Source: a bacterium (GTDB taxonomy: Bacteria > Desulfobacterota > Desulfobulbia > Desulfobulbales > Desulfobulbaceae). Taken from it: a stretch of DNA of 45,407 nt. The notes beneath the pieces were generated by a model. It was not told the DNA's origin and made no database searches. It saw only the letters and a list, made by a program, of their open reading frames with translations. Both the position numbers and the translations under genes were made by a program. This document shows positions 8,168-17,004 of the stretch, piece by piece. Position 1 is the first letter of the stretch, and each line of letters opens with the position of its first letter. The stretch covers positions 2,874 through 48,280 of the forward strand of contig JAUNUN010000019.1 in NCBI GenBank assembly GCA_030538155.1, written 5' to 3'.

Positions 8168-10225
8168 ATGGAACTGGTAGCTCCCGCTGATTTTGTCCTT
8201 TGGGGATTGAGAACACAAATTTTGTCCATCCTGATCCCCGTTGTTGCTCTCGCCCTTTTTTCCTATATCGTCTACAAGCGCCTCATCCCCTTGAGCAAGG
8301 CCAACCGCGACGAACGGTTCGACCGCGTGGGCGAACGTCTGGGCAAGGTGTTTTCCCTGTGGCTGGGCCAGATCAAGCAGCCACGCTACATGGTGGCGGG
8401 TGTCCTACATATTGCCATCTTTTTCGGCTTTCTGGTCCTGGCCCTGCGTTCCATCAGCCTGGTTTTTATCGGCATGAACGCAGACTTCGCCCTGCCCGGC
8501 ATGTCGGGCCCGCTGGGAACCTTGTACAATATCGCCAAGGACTACGCCGCAACCATAGTCCTGATTGCCTGTCTGATTGCAGCCTTCCGCCGGGGCGTGA
8601 TGAAACCGGCCAGGTATGCCGTACCCGAACGCTACGGCAAGGATCACACCGCAGAGGCGGTCTTTGTTTTGGCGCTGATCTCGGTGCTGATGATCTCCGA
8701 GAGCCTGTTTGAGGCCGCAGCCATTGCCGCCGCGCCGACCCTGCACCAGGCCGCGCCGCTCTCCCTGGCCGATATGTTCAGCCGCATGCTCAGCGGCGCT
8801 TCTCAAGGCACCCTTCAGACCCTGCACATCGGTTCCTACTACGTGCATGATCTGGTCTTCTTCTACTTCCTCTGCTTCCTGCCGTTCGGCAAGCACTTCC
8901 ACGTGCTGACCTCGCTCTTCAACGTCTACTTCATGCGTCTGAACAAGGGCACGGTCAAGCCGGTACGTTACGGCATAGACGAGAGTAAGCTTGAGGATCA
9001 GGAAGTATTCGGCGTGCACAAGCTGGAAGATTTCACCTGGAAGCACATGCTCGACTTTTACAGCTGTGCCGACTGCGGCCGCTGTTCCGACCAGTGTCCG
9101 GCCAATATTGTAAAACGCCCGCTCTCGCCCCGCTTCATCAGCATCAAGGCGCGGGATCAGCTCTTCAAAACCTATCCGGTTTGGGGCGAAGCCCAGCCCA
9201 GCCCGGAGCTGATCGGCTCCATCTACACCGAGGATGAAATCCTCTCCTGCACCACCTGCGGCGCCTGCGAGGAAGAGTGTCCGATTGCCATTGAGTACAT
9301 CGACAAGATCGTGGATCTTCGCCGGGGCATGATCGATGCGGGCATGGTGCCGCAATCCCTGCAAAAACCGCTCAGTGCCCTGGAAAAACGGGGCAACCCC
9401 TACGGCAAGACCGCCAAACAGCGCGCCAAATGGATTGACGACAAAGACTTTGCCGAACTGGTCGAGGTGAAACTCATTGATCCTGAAACTCCGGTAGAAA
9501 CCCTGTTCTTTGTCGACAGTGTGAGTTCCTACGATGACCGCATCATCCGTATCACCAAAGACGCGGCCAGGCTCATGGATCACATGGGGGTTGATTTCGG
9601 CATCCTGGGTGAAGAAGAAAAGGATGCGGGCAACGAGGTGAGGCGCATTGGCGAGGAGATGCTTTTCCAGGATCTCAAGGAGCACAACACCGAGATGATC
9701 CAGGAATCCGGGGCAAAGCGGATTGTCACCGCCGACCCGCATGCCTTCAACACCCTGAAAAAGGACTACAGCGGTCTGCCGCCGGTACAGCATGTTTGCC
9801 AGGTGCTTTTGGAAGGCGTGGTTGCGGGCAAGCTCAACTTCAACCAGCCCGGCCCGGATGACGCGGAGCGGGTCTACACCTACCACGATCCCTGCTATCT
9901 TGGCCGACACAACCTGCTCTACGACGAGCCGCGCAAGCTGCTCGACAGCCTGCCCGGCATGAAACGGGTAGAAATGGTGAAGAGCCGCGACCGTTCTTTT
10001 TGTTGCAGCGGTGGTGGATTGATGCTCTTCTACGAGCCTGAGGAAGAGGTGCGCATGGGCGTGCTGCGGGTGAACATGGCCAAGGAGGCCGGAGCAAACG
10101 TGATTGTCACCGCCTGTCCTTTCTGCCTGATCAACATGGAAGACGCCATCAAGATTGCCGGCCTCGAAGGCCGGATGGAGGCGATTGATCTCACCGAACT
10201 GGTGGCCGGCCGGGTGGCATGGTGA
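8168..10225 (+). CDS. Membrane FeS oxidoreductase, ETF:(methyl)menaquinone oxidoreductase-like
   Basis: A 685-residue protein built like the ETF:methylmenaquinone oxidoreductase (EMO) of fatty-acid-oxidising anaerobes. It has about five N-terminal membrane spans (near 13-37, 76-100, 125-142, 163-183, 225-247) with His81, His227, His243 and His245 as possible heme b ligands. Two [4Fe-4S] motifs follow (Cys300/303/306/310 and Cys361/364/367/371), then CCG (DUF224) modules. The C-terminal CCG module is complete (Cys576, Cys612-613, Cys650/653). The first has lost all its cysteines (FFVDSVSSYDDR, TADPHAFNTL). The start at 8168 is chosen because AGGAAGG precedes it; an upstream in-frame ATG at 8087 lacks one. 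It should carry electrons from EtfAB into the quinone pool. Confidence 0.88.
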   Translation: MELVAPADFVLWGLRTQILSILIPVVALALFSYIVYKRLIPLSKANRDERFDRVGERLGKVFSLWLGQIKQPRYMVAGVLHIAIFFGFLVLALRSISLVFIGMNADFALPGMSGPLGTLYNIAKDYAATIVLIACLIAAFRRGVMKPARYAVPERYGKDHTAEAVFVLALISVLMISESLFEAAAIAAAPTLHQAAPLSLADMFSRMLSGASQGTLQTLHIGSYYVHDLVFFYFLCFLPFGKHFHVLTSLFNVYFMRLNKGTVKPVRYGIDESKLEDQEVFGVHKLEDFTWKHMLDFYSCADCGRCSDQCPANIVKRPLSPRFISIKARDQLFKTYPVWGEAQPSPELIGSIYTEDEILSCTTCGACEEECPIAIEYIDKIVDLRRGMIDAGMVPQSLQKPLSALEKRGNPYGKTAKQRAKWIDDKDFAELVEVKLIDPETPVETLFFVDSVSSYDDRIIRITKDAARLMDHMGVDFGILGEEEKDAGNEVRRIGEEMLFQDLKEHNTEMIQESGAKRIVTADPHAFNTLKKDYSGLPPVQHVCQVLLEGVVAGKLNFNQPGPDDAERVYTYHDPCYLGRHNLLYDEPRKLLDSLPGMKRVEMVKSRDRSFCCSGGGLMLFYEPEEEVRMGVLRVNMAKEAGANVIVTACPFCLINMEDAIKIAGLEGRMEAIDLTELVAGRVAW

Positions 10226-10230
10226 TCCCA

Positions 10231-10280
10231 ATACCAGATCAGAGCCCTATCTGTGGCGGCTTCGATCTGGAACAGAAATA
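10231..10280 (-). repeat. Short palindromic repeat, copy H (deleted form)
   Basis: The left part (CCAGATCAGAGCCCTATCTG and on to CGGCTTC) matches the reverse complement of the right half of copy A with few mismatches. It runs directly into the other terminal repeat (GATCTGGAACAGAAAT), so the centre of the element is missing. It starts 5 bases after the stop codon of the membrane oxidoreductase gene, inside the operon and upstream of etfB. Confidence 0.65.
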
Positions 10281-10356
10281 TACATACAAGAGAGTTTGAG
10301 GGGGAACTCGTTTCCCCTCAGGAGCGTGTCAGCCAATATCTACTGAAGGAGAACAC

Positions 10357-11133
10357 ATGGACATTCTGGTTTGCGTGAAAAGGGTTCCCGATCCAGCGGG
10401 TAATGAGATCCAACTCAACCGGGCAGGCAACGACATTGAGCGGGACGACCTGGTGTATGCGGTGAACGAGTGGGACAACTATGCGGTTGAAGAGGCCATT
10501 CAGATCGTGGACAAGGCCGGGGGTTCGGTCACCGTGGTCAGCGTCGGCACCGATGAAGACGAGGAGATCCTGCGCCGGGAAATGGCCATGGGCGCGGAAA
10601 AAGGCGTGCTGCTCACGGACGATGCCTTTAACGATGCCGATGGCTACAAGACCGCCGCCATCCTCAGCGCCTACGTGGGTAAGAACAAGTTCGACCTGAT
10701 CTTAACCGGTGCGCAGGCAGATGCGGGCGCAGGTCAGGTGGGCGGCATGATGGCCGCCATGCTGGATCTGCCCTATGCCTCCCTAGTCAACAAGATCGAG
10801 GTGGATTCAGACACCGCCCTGACCATTGGCCGCGAAATCGAGGGCGGCAACCAGGAAATCAGCAGCATCGAACTGCCCTGCGTGCTTTCTATCCAAACAG
10901 GCATCAATGAGCCGCGCTATGTCAGCATTCGCGGTATTCGCAAGGTGGCCTCCCTGGAGATCCCTGTCTTTGACGCGGCGGGTATTGGTTTCAGCGACAG
11001 CGGCGTGAAGATGCAGCGCTTGGAGTATTTCCAGCCCGAGCTTGGGGCAGGGGCCGAGATGCTGGACGGCAGCGATGAGGAAATGGCAGACAAGGTGGTT
11101 GAACTTCTGAAGGCAAAGGGAGGGCTGAAGTAA
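10357..11133 (+). CDS. etfB: Electron transfer flavoprotein, beta subunit
   Basis: A 258-residue beta subunit of ETF, which with EtfA takes electrons from acyl-CoA dehydrogenase. It opens with the typical MDILVCVKRVPDP, and the central ILTGAQADAGAGQVGGMMA segment matches the family's nucleotide-binding signature. AAGGAGAACAC precedes the ATG. Its stop overlaps the etfA start (TAATG), so the two are translationally coupled. Whether this ETF is a simple carrier or a bifurcating one cannot be settled by eye. The adjacent membrane oxidoreductase favours electron delivery to quinone. Confidence 0.93.
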   Translation: MDILVCVKRVPDPAGNEIQLNRAGNDIERDDLVYAVNEWDNYAVEEAIQIVDKAGGSVTVVSVGTDEDEEILRREMAMGAEKGVLLTDDAFNDADGYKTAAILSAYVGKNKFDLILTGAQADAGAGQVGGMMAAMLDLPYASLVNKIEVDSDTALTIGREIEGGNQEISSIELPCVLSIQTGINEPRYVSIRGIRKVASLEIPVFDAAGIGFSDSGVKMQRLEYFQPELGAGAEMLDGSDEEMADKVVELLKAKGGLK

Positions 11134-12095
11134 TGGCTGCAATCTATATCTATCTTTCCCACAAAAACGGTGTGCTCGACGAGACCGCGCTGGAATTGGT
11201 CACTGCGGCAAAAGCTATTGACGCAGCGGCGCAGGCCACGGCCATAGTCTTGGGAGCAGCGGGAGAAGCGGAACAGGCCGCCAAGGAAGCGGCCCAGTCC
11301 TTTGCCACGGTCTGGTGTGTCGCAAACGACGCCCTGGCACAGCCCAATGCGGAAATTGCCCGCAAGGTCTTATTGGCAATCGTTCCTGCGGGATCTATTG
11401 TCCTGGCGGCGAACGACACCTTTGCCATGGACCTGACGCCCGGTCTCTCCATCAAAATGGGCGCTTCCTTTGCATCTGACGCCACCGGCATCGAAGGCGT
11501 GGAGGACGGCAAACTGAAGGTGGTGCGCCAGGAATACGGCGGCGCGGTTTCCACCCGCTCGCTCGCAGATCTAACAGGCGGCGCGGTCATCACTGTGCGG
11601 GCCGGGGCCTTTGCACCGGACGAGTCCAAAAGCGCGGGCGGTCAGGTGGTCGACAAATCAGGAGAAGTCTCTGATTTTTCCAGCAAGCGCACCTTTGTGA
11701 AAATCATCGAGGCTGAAACCGGCGATGTCGATATCACCAAGTCCGAGGTGCTGGTTGCCGTAGGCCGCGGCATCGAGGAAGAGGACAATATCGGCATGGT
11801 GCATGACCTGGCCAAGGCCATGGGCGCGGATGTCTGCTGCTCGCGGCCGATTGTTGACGCCAAGTGGCTGGAGAAGGCCAGGCAGGTCGGCACTTCCGGT
11901 CAGACCGTCAAACCCAAGGTCTACCTGGCCCTGGGTATCAGCGGCTCCTTCCAGCACATGGGCGGCATCAAGGGCAATCCCTTTATCGTCGCGGTGAACA
12001 AGAACCCGAACGCGCCCATCTTCCAAACTGCAGATGTCGGCGTAGTGGCGGATATTTTAGATTTCATCCCGCTGCTGCAGGAGAAAATCGGCTAA
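11133..12095 (+). CDS. etfA: Electron transfer flavoprotein, alpha subunit
   Basis: A 320-residue alpha subunit. The C-terminal FAD domain is recognisable by ALGISGSFQHMGGIKG (near 266-281) and the following AVNKNPNAPIFQTADVGVV, close to the family consensus. The N-terminal domain has diverged more. No N-terminal ferredoxin-like extension is present. The start codon overlaps the last base of the etfB stop. It is the last gene of the fatty-acid oxidation operon; a strong terminator lies about 50 bases downstream. Confidence 0.93.
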   Translation: MAAIYIYLSHKNGVLDETALELVTAAKAIDAAAQATAIVLGAAGEAEQAAKEAAQSFATVWCVANDALAQPNAEIARKVLLAIVPAGSIVLAANDTFAMDLTPGLSIKMGASFASDATGIEGVEDGKLKVVRQEYGGAVSTRSLADLTGGAVITVRAGAFAPDESKSAGGQVVDKSGEVSDFSSKRTFVKIIEAETGDVDITKSEVLVAVGRGIEEEDNIGMVHDLAKAMGADVCCSRPIVDAKWLEKARQVGTSGQTVKPKVYLALGISGSFQHMGGIKGNPFIVAVNKNPNAPIFQTADVGVVADILDFIPLLQEKIG

Positions 12096-12142
12096 TCAAG
12101 CTGTTTCGCCTCGGTGCATTGCCCTGGCGAATGACTATAAAG

Positions 12143-12176
12143 CCCGGACAAGAGCAGCTCTTGTCCGGGTTTTATT
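12143..12176 (+). terminator. Rho-independent terminator after etfA
   Basis: A perfect 12-bp stem (CCCGGACAAGAG 12143-12154 with CTCTTGTCCGGG 12158-12169) with a 3-base loop is followed by TTTTATTTTT. It ends the + strand beta-oxidation operon. The convergent 2-oxoacid oxidoreductase operon ends at 12291. Confidence 0.92.
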
Positions 12177-12272
12177 TTTACGACATAGCCTGTGCGCTGG
12201 GTCGAGCGCAAAGGTGCGCTACAGGCCGGCACTGGCCGGCCATATAACCGTCCTGCCTCTGTTTTCAACGCC

Positions 12273-12299
12273 TCAGCAGAATCAGCAGAATCAGCGGAA
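12273..12299. repeat. Three tandem 9-mers across the beta-subunit stop codon
   Basis: TCAGCAGAA, TCAGCAGAA and TCAGCGGAA follow one another. Each begins with TCA, which is TGA on the minus strand, so the real stop codon (12291-12293) is followed by two in-frame repeats of it. It looks like local tandem duplication. Confidence 0.7.
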
Positions 12300-13343
12300 G
12301 GCCTCGTTGATCTGCTCCAGTACGGCCTTGCCGGGGCAGAGCTGGTCCTTGCCCAGGCTGTTCAGGGGTTCCCGGCAGGTGTTGAGCAGGTCGTGGGTGT
12401 CCTGGCTGTCCGGGTTAACGTAGAGCGCGCCGGTGAGCAGGCGACCCTTAGCCTTGTGGTCTTCCAGGGCGTCAATGGCCTGACGCCGATCCGTGATGCT
12501 GGGGCCGGCCTTGGGCTTGTGCAGACAAATCACCGATTCATCGTGCAGGGTAATGGCCTCGGTAGTGCCGTCGCTGTAGCAGGCGTTGATGGTCTGCCGG
12601 AAGGGTACGAAATCAAGCCCACTGCTTTCCTCGCGGTGCTCGCGCACCCAGTGGTAGCTCTTGGTGGATTCAGGATTGTTGTTGAAGGTAACGCAGGGCG
12701 AAATCACATCCAAAAAGGAAAGGCCGTGGTGGGAGAAGGCAGCCTTCAAAAGCGGCACCAACTGCTCCTTGTCGCCGGAAAAACTGCGACCGACAAAGCC
12801 CGCACCCAGTTGAATGGCCATTTCGCAGAGATCGATCGACTCCAACAGGTTGGCGGCACCCTTGCGGCTTCTGCTGCCCTTGTCGGCCGTGGCCGAGTAC
12901 TGGCCCTTGGTCAGACCGTAGCAGCCGTTATTCATGACTATATAGACCATGTTCAGATTGCGGCGCACCACATGCACAAACTGGCCCATGCCGATGGAGG
13001 CGGTGTCGCCGTCGCCGGAAACCCCGAGGTAGATCAAATCCCGGTTGGCCATGTTGGCCCCGGTGGCAATGGCGGGCATGCGACCGTGCACCGCGTTGAA
13101 ACCATGGGATTTGGCCAGGTAGTAGGCAGGCGTTTTGGAGGAACAGCCAATGCCCGAGAGTTTGGCAATGCGGTGCGGCGGCAATGCCAGCTCAAAACAG
13201 GCCTGGATAATGGCACTGGTGATGGAATCGTGGCCGCAACCGGCGCAGAGGGTGGAAATAAGGCCCTCATAGTCGCGGCGGCTGTAGCCCGCCTCATTGG
13301 GCTGAATATCAGGGTTACGGAAGCTGGGTCTGGTGAAACTCAT
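12291..13343 (-). CDS. 2-oxoacid:ferredoxin oxidoreductase, beta subunit (KorB-like)
   Basis: A 350-residue thiamine-diphosphate subunit. The GDGD...NN signature is present as SGDGDTASIG (about 109-118) and VMNNGCYGLTKGQ (about 136-148). Cys33 and Cys36 in CAGCGH and Cys67 in GIGCSS are three of the expected [4Fe-4S] ligands. GLTKGQ is typical of 2-oxoglutarate/branched-chain (Kor/Vor) enzymes rather than pyruvate ones. Its start overlaps the stop of the alpha subunit gene by 4 bases, so the two are translationally coupled. It oxidatively decarboxylates a 2-oxoacid to an acyl-CoA, or carboxylates in reverse, using low-potential electrons. The exact substrate is not determinable by eye. Confidence 0.92.
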   Translation of the reverse strand: MSFTRPSFRNPDIQPNEAGYSRRDYEGLISTLCAGCGHDSITSAIIQACFELALPPHRIAKLSGIGCSSKTPAYYLAKSHGFNAVHGRMPAIATGANMANRDLIYLGVSGDGDTASIGMGQFVHVVRRNLNMVYIVMNNGCYGLTKGQYSATADKGSRSRKGAANLLESIDLCEMAIQLGAGFVGRSFSGDKEQLVPLLKAAFSHHGLSFLDVISPCVTFNNNPESTKSYHWVREHREESSGLDFVPFRQTINACYSDGTTEAITLHDESVICLHKPKAGPSITDRRQAIDALEDHKAKGRLLTGALYVNPDSQDTHDLLNTCREPLNSLGKDQLCPGKAVLEQINEAFR

Positions 13344-15205
13344 GCTGATTCTCCTTGCCGTGATTGGGAACTTGCCTCAGGCAGGCCATGCTCATGCAGC
13401 AATTGGCGCAGGCCGCTCAAAACCTCGCGGCCGGCAAGGGGCATGCCGTCGTACAGGGTCAAAGACAGCACATCTGCCGGCGCAACCCCGCATTCCGTGA
13501 TGAGGAGCTGGCGCATCTGGCCATCCCGGTTCTGCTCCACCACGATAATGGGCCGGTGCTGTTCCAGAAAGTCCGCCACCTCGGGGCCAAAGGGAAAGGC
13601 GCGCAGTCGCAGGATGGCGGGCTTGAGGCCATAGTCTTGCTCAAGCCGGGTCGCTGCCTCCTCCACCGCCGCATAACTGGTGCCATAACAGATCAGCCCT
13701 GGGTTGGGTGCAGCCCCCCCTTCCTGAATCATGGCCGCAGGTACCTTCAGCTTTGCGGTCTCCCACTTCAGGGCTAGGCGCTGCATATTCTTGACATACT
13801 CGCCGCTGTCTTCGGTATAACCCGAAAATTCGTTGTGCGAGGTGCCGCGAGTGAAGTAGACGCCCCGCTCCGGGTCGGTGCCGGGCAGGGTGCGCCAGGG
13901 GATGCCGTCTCCGTCCCGGTCCAGATAACGCCCCCATTTCTCCGCTTTTTCGGCGAGCACAGCCAAGGCCTCCGCATCCAGCACCCGGCCTCGCTGGTAG
14001 CTGAGCGCATCATCCCACTCAAGCGGCGGGCTCACATGTTCATTCATGCCCAAGTCCAGATCACTGAGTACCATGACCGGGGTTTGCAGCTCCTCGGCCA
14101 GGTCAAAGGCCGTGGCAGTCAGCTCAAAGCACTCTGCCGGGGTAGACGGAAAGAGGAGGACATGCTTGGTATCGCCATGGGAGGCGTAGGCGCAGCTCAG
14201 CACATCGCTCTGCTGGGTGCGGGTGGGCATGCCGGTGGAAGGCCCGGCCCGCTGCACATTGATGAGCACTGCCGGTATTTCGGCAAAATAGGCCAGGCCC
14301 AGGAACTCGTTCATCAGGGAAACGCCCGGCCCGGAGGTGGCGGTAAAGGAGCGGGCTCCGTTCCAGTTTGCGCCGATCACCATGCCGATGGCGGCCAGTT
14401 CGTCCTCGGCCTGAACAATGGCCACCCGCAGGCGGCCTTCTTCGTCCAGCCGGAGACGGCCGGCATAGCCGGCAAAGGCTTCAATGACCGAGGTGGAGGG
14501 CGTAATCGGATACCAGCCCACCACGGTTGCGCCTGCATAGAGCGCGCCCAGGGCCGTGGCGGTGTTGCCGTCCATCATGATGGCCCCGTCGCTGCGCCTG
14601 CCCCCGCGTACCCGCAGCAGACAGGCATCGGCGTGGTGCTCGCGGGCATAGCTATGGCCCAGTTCCAGCGCCTTGAGGTTGGATTCGGCCAGGGCCGGTT
14701 TCTTGGCAAACTGGCGGCCTATACCTTCCTTGAGCATGCTTAAATCCATGTCGAGCAGAGCCGCCACTGCGCCCACATAGACAATGTTTTGCAAGAGCGG
14801 CCGCTGTTTGCTGCCTGCAAAGGCCTCGTTCACCAGGAGGGTGAGCGGGATGCCGATCAGGGTGATGTCACCGCGAGTAAAGTCTTCGGGCAACTGCTTG
14901 GAGGAATCGTAGAAGAAATATCCGCCCGGCTCAAGGGAGGCATAATCCTGGCGCAGGGTCTGGCCGTTCACCGCCACCACCATGTCCACCCCGCCCCGGC
15001 GGGCCAGAGAGCCGTCGGCACTCACCCGCACCTCGTACCAGGTGGGCAATCCCTGAATGTTGGAGGGAAAGATGTTCTTCGCGCTTACGGCAAGTCCCAT
15101 GCGGAAGAGCGAGCGCGCAAAGAGGTTGTTGGCGCTGGCCGAGCCCGAGCCGTTTACCGTGGCAAAACGGATAACAAAGTCGTTGGTGCGTTCAATCCTG
15201 TTCAT
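13340..15205 (-). CDS. 2-oxoacid:ferredoxin oxidoreductase, fused gamma-alpha subunit (KorA-like)
   Basis: A 621-residue fusion of the gamma domain (about 1-185, including the NGSGSASANNLFARSLFRMG start) and the alpha domain (about 205-600, with GNTATALGALYAGATVVGWY, YPITPST and TSGPGVSLMNEFLG). This fusion is standard for 2-oxoglutarate-type enzymes. It lies between the FAD/FeS gene (4-base overlap at 15202-15205) and the beta subunit (4-base overlap), so all three genes form one tightly coupled unit. The electron-carrying delta ferredoxin subunit is missing as a separate gene; its role is probably filled by the ferredoxin domain at the end of the upstream FAD protein. Confidence 0.93.
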   Translation of the reverse strand: MNRIERTNDFVIRFATVNGSGSASANNLFARSLFRMGLAVSAKNIFPSNIQGLPTWYEVRVSADGSLARRGGVDMVVAVNGQTLRQDYASLEPGGYFFYDSSKQLPEDFTRGDITLIGIPLTLLVNEAFAGSKQRPLLQNIVYVGAVAALLDMDLSMLKEGIGRQFAKKPALAESNLKALELGHSYAREHHADACLLRVRGGRRSDGAIMMDGNTATALGALYAGATVVGWYPITPSTSVIEAFAGYAGRLRLDEEGRLRVAIVQAEDELAAIGMVIGANWNGARSFTATSGPGVSLMNEFLGLAYFAEIPAVLINVQRAGPSTGMPTRTQQSDVLSCAYASHGDTKHVLLFPSTPAECFELTATAFDLAEELQTPVMVLSDLDLGMNEHVSPPLEWDDALSYQRGRVLDAEALAVLAEKAEKWGRYLDRDGDGIPWRTLPGTDPERGVYFTRGTSHNEFSGYTEDSGEYVKNMQRLALKWETAKLKVPAAMIQEGGAAPNPGLICYGTSYAAVEEAATRLEQDYGLKPAILRLRAFPFGPEVADFLEQHRPIIVVEQNRDGQMRQLLITECGVAPADVLSLTLYDGMPLAGREVLSGLRQLLHEHGLPEASSQSRQGESA

Positions 15206-16983
15206 GCTTTTTGTCCTGCCCGTGGAATCTGATAGAAAAATTTCTGCATCTGCCAGGCCGCGGTGGGGCAGCGTTCCGCGCAGATACCGCAGTGCACGCA
15301 GAGGTTTTCATCCTTGACCATGACCTTGCCCGTGGCCAGTGGTGCGGAAACATAGAGAATCTGGGTCGTGTTTTCAGCCGGGGCGCGCAGCCGCCGGCGC
15401 AACTCCTCCTCAGGCCCGTTTTCAACAAAGCTGATGCAGGTCATTGGGCAGGCATCGGCGCAGGCATCGCATTCAATGCACTCCTTGTCATAAAAGACGG
15501 TCTGCACATCGCAGTTGAGGCAGCGGTAAGATTCCTTGCGACCACGATCCCGGTCAAAACCAAGTTCCACCTCGACCAACCGGTCGTGCAGGGTCTTGGC
15601 CTTGGGCGCGGTGGGCACGGCCTGGCGCTGGGCATCGCTGACCAGATTGTTGTAGAGCCAGTCCTGTCGGCCCATCTGCTGGCTGCTCAGGCTGAAGCTG
15701 GGCTGGGGCCTAAGCTCAAGCGGCAGGCCCCGGCAGAAGCGGTCAATGGAAATGGCCGCCTCATGGCCGTGGGCCACGGCGGTGATGATGTTTTTAGGTC
15801 CGTACGCGGCATCGCCGCCAAAAAAGACCTGGGGCAGGGTGGATTGATAGGTACCGGGTGCAAGCACGGGCAGGCCCTGTTCGTTAAAGTCAATACCAAG
15901 TCCCTCCTCGATCCAGGGAAAGGCATTGAGCTGGCCCACCGCCAAGAGCACCTCGTCGCAGGGCATGAAGACCGGCTCCGCCTCAAGCGGCACCAGCCTG
16001 CGTCTGCCCTGGTCATCATACTCGGCCCGCACCTGCTCAAATCGCATGCCGATAAGCTTGCCCTGTTCCAGCACAAATTCCTTGGGCACATGGTTGTCGA
16101 AAATAGGGATGTCCTCGTGCAGGGCATCCTCGATTTCCCAGGGCGAGGCCTTCATGTCGGCACGCGGGCTGCGCACCACGATGCGCACATCCTCACCGCC
16201 CAGCCGGCGGGCGGTGCGGCAGCAGTCCATGGCGGTATTGCCGCCGCCCAGCACCAGCACCTTGCGGCCGATTCTGTGCACATGGCCGAAGATGACCCCA
16301 GCCAGCCAGTCTATGCCCACATGGATGGCCGCATCGCCTTCCCGACGGCCGGGCAGATCCAGGTCGCGGCCGCGCGGCGCGCCTGTGCCCACAAAAACGG
16401 CATCATAGCCCTTGGTCAACATGGCGGCCATACTGTCCACATAGTGGTTGAAGTGGGTATGAATGCCCATGTCGAGGATATAGTTCACCTCTTCCTGTAA
16501 GATCTCATCCGGCAGACGGAAGGAGGGCAGCTGGCTGCGCATGAAGCCGCCGCCCACATCCTGATCATCGTACAGATCAAGGCTGTAACCAAGGGGAGCA
16601 AGATCACGGGCTACGGTCAGGGAAGCCGGGCCCGCCCCGATCAGGGCTATGCGCTTGCCGTTTTTTTCTTTCGGGATGGCCGGAAAGCGCGCCTCAATGC
16701 CCGGCTCGCGGTTATCGGCGCACACCCTCTTCAGGCGGCAGATCGCTACAGCCTCCTGTTCCACCCGGCCGCGGCGGCAGGCAGGCTCACAGGGCCGGTC
16801 GCAGACCCGGCCAAGGATGCCGGGGAAGACATTGGAGTGCCAGTTGAGGAGATACGCCTCATCGTAGCGCTTTTCGCTGATGAGGCGGATATACTCCGGC
16901 ACCGGAGTGTGGGCCGGGCAGGCGTATTGACAATCGATGACTTGATGAAAAAATTCCGGGTTGTTGATATCGCTTGCGTGCAC
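15202..16983 (-). CDS. FAD/FeS pyridine-nucleotide oxidoreductase (GltD-like) with C-terminal ferredoxin domain
   Basis: About 593 residues. The N-terminal FeS domain carries DCQYACPAHTPVPEYI and CDRPCEPACRRG, as in the glutamate synthase small subunit. Two dinucleotide folds follow (FAD at IALIGAGPASL, NAD(P) at VLVLGGGNTAMD). The C-terminal part has two [4Fe-4S] motifs, CIECDACADACP and CVHCGICAERCP. The start is a GTG at 16983 with AAGGAG seven bases upstream. An in-frame ATG at 17022 lies inside a repeat element and would add repeat-encoded residues. Tight coupling to the oxidoreductase genes suggests it links the 2-oxoacid reaction to NAD(P)H, possibly by electron confurcation. That function is inferred. 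Confidence 0.88.
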   Translation of the reverse strand: MHASDINNPEFFHQVIDCQYACPAHTPVPEYIRLISEKRYDEAYLLNWHSNVFPGILGRVCDRPCEPACRRGRVEQEAVAICRLKRVCADNREPGIEARFPAIPKEKNGKRIALIGAGPASLTVARDLAPLGYSLDLYDDQDVGGGFMRSQLPSFRLPDEILQEEVNYILDMGIHTHFNHYVDSMAAMLTKGYDAVFVGTGAPRGRDLDLPGRREGDAAIHVGIDWLAGVIFGHVHRIGRKVLVLGGGNTAMDCCRTARRLGGEDVRIVVRSPRADMKASPWEIEDALHEDIPIFDNHVPKEFVLEQGKLIGMRFEQVRAEYDDQGRRRLVPLEAEPVFMPCDEVLLAVGQLNAFPWIEEGLGIDFNEQGLPVLAPGTYQSTLPQVFFGGDAAYGPKNIITAVAHGHEAAISIDRFCRGLPLELRPQPSFSLSSQQMGRQDWLYNNLVSDAQRQAVPTAPKAKTLHDRLVEVELGFDRDRGRKESYRCLNCDVQTVFYDKECIECDACADACPMTCISFVENGPEEELRRRLRAPAENTTQILYVSAPLATGKVMVKDENLCVHCGICAERCPTAAWQMQKFFYQIPRAGQKA

Positions 16984-17004
16984 GCTGGTACTCCTTGTAG
17001 TTGT

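Noticed and set aside
8405..10231. A 608-codon open frame antisense to the membrane FeS oxidoreductase gene
   Set aside because: It mirrors a well-supported gene with full motifs. Its own protein is His/Gly-rich, has no recognisable domain, and arises from codon bias in GC-rich DNA.
12192..13634. A long + strand frame across the 2-oxoacid oxidoreductase genes
   Set aside because: It spans two real minus-strand genes and their junction, and carries no recognisable protein family.
15211..16500. A 429-codon open frame antisense to the FAD/FeS oxidoreductase gene
   Set aside because: No ribosome binding site or domain; it is the shadow of the real gene on the minus strand.
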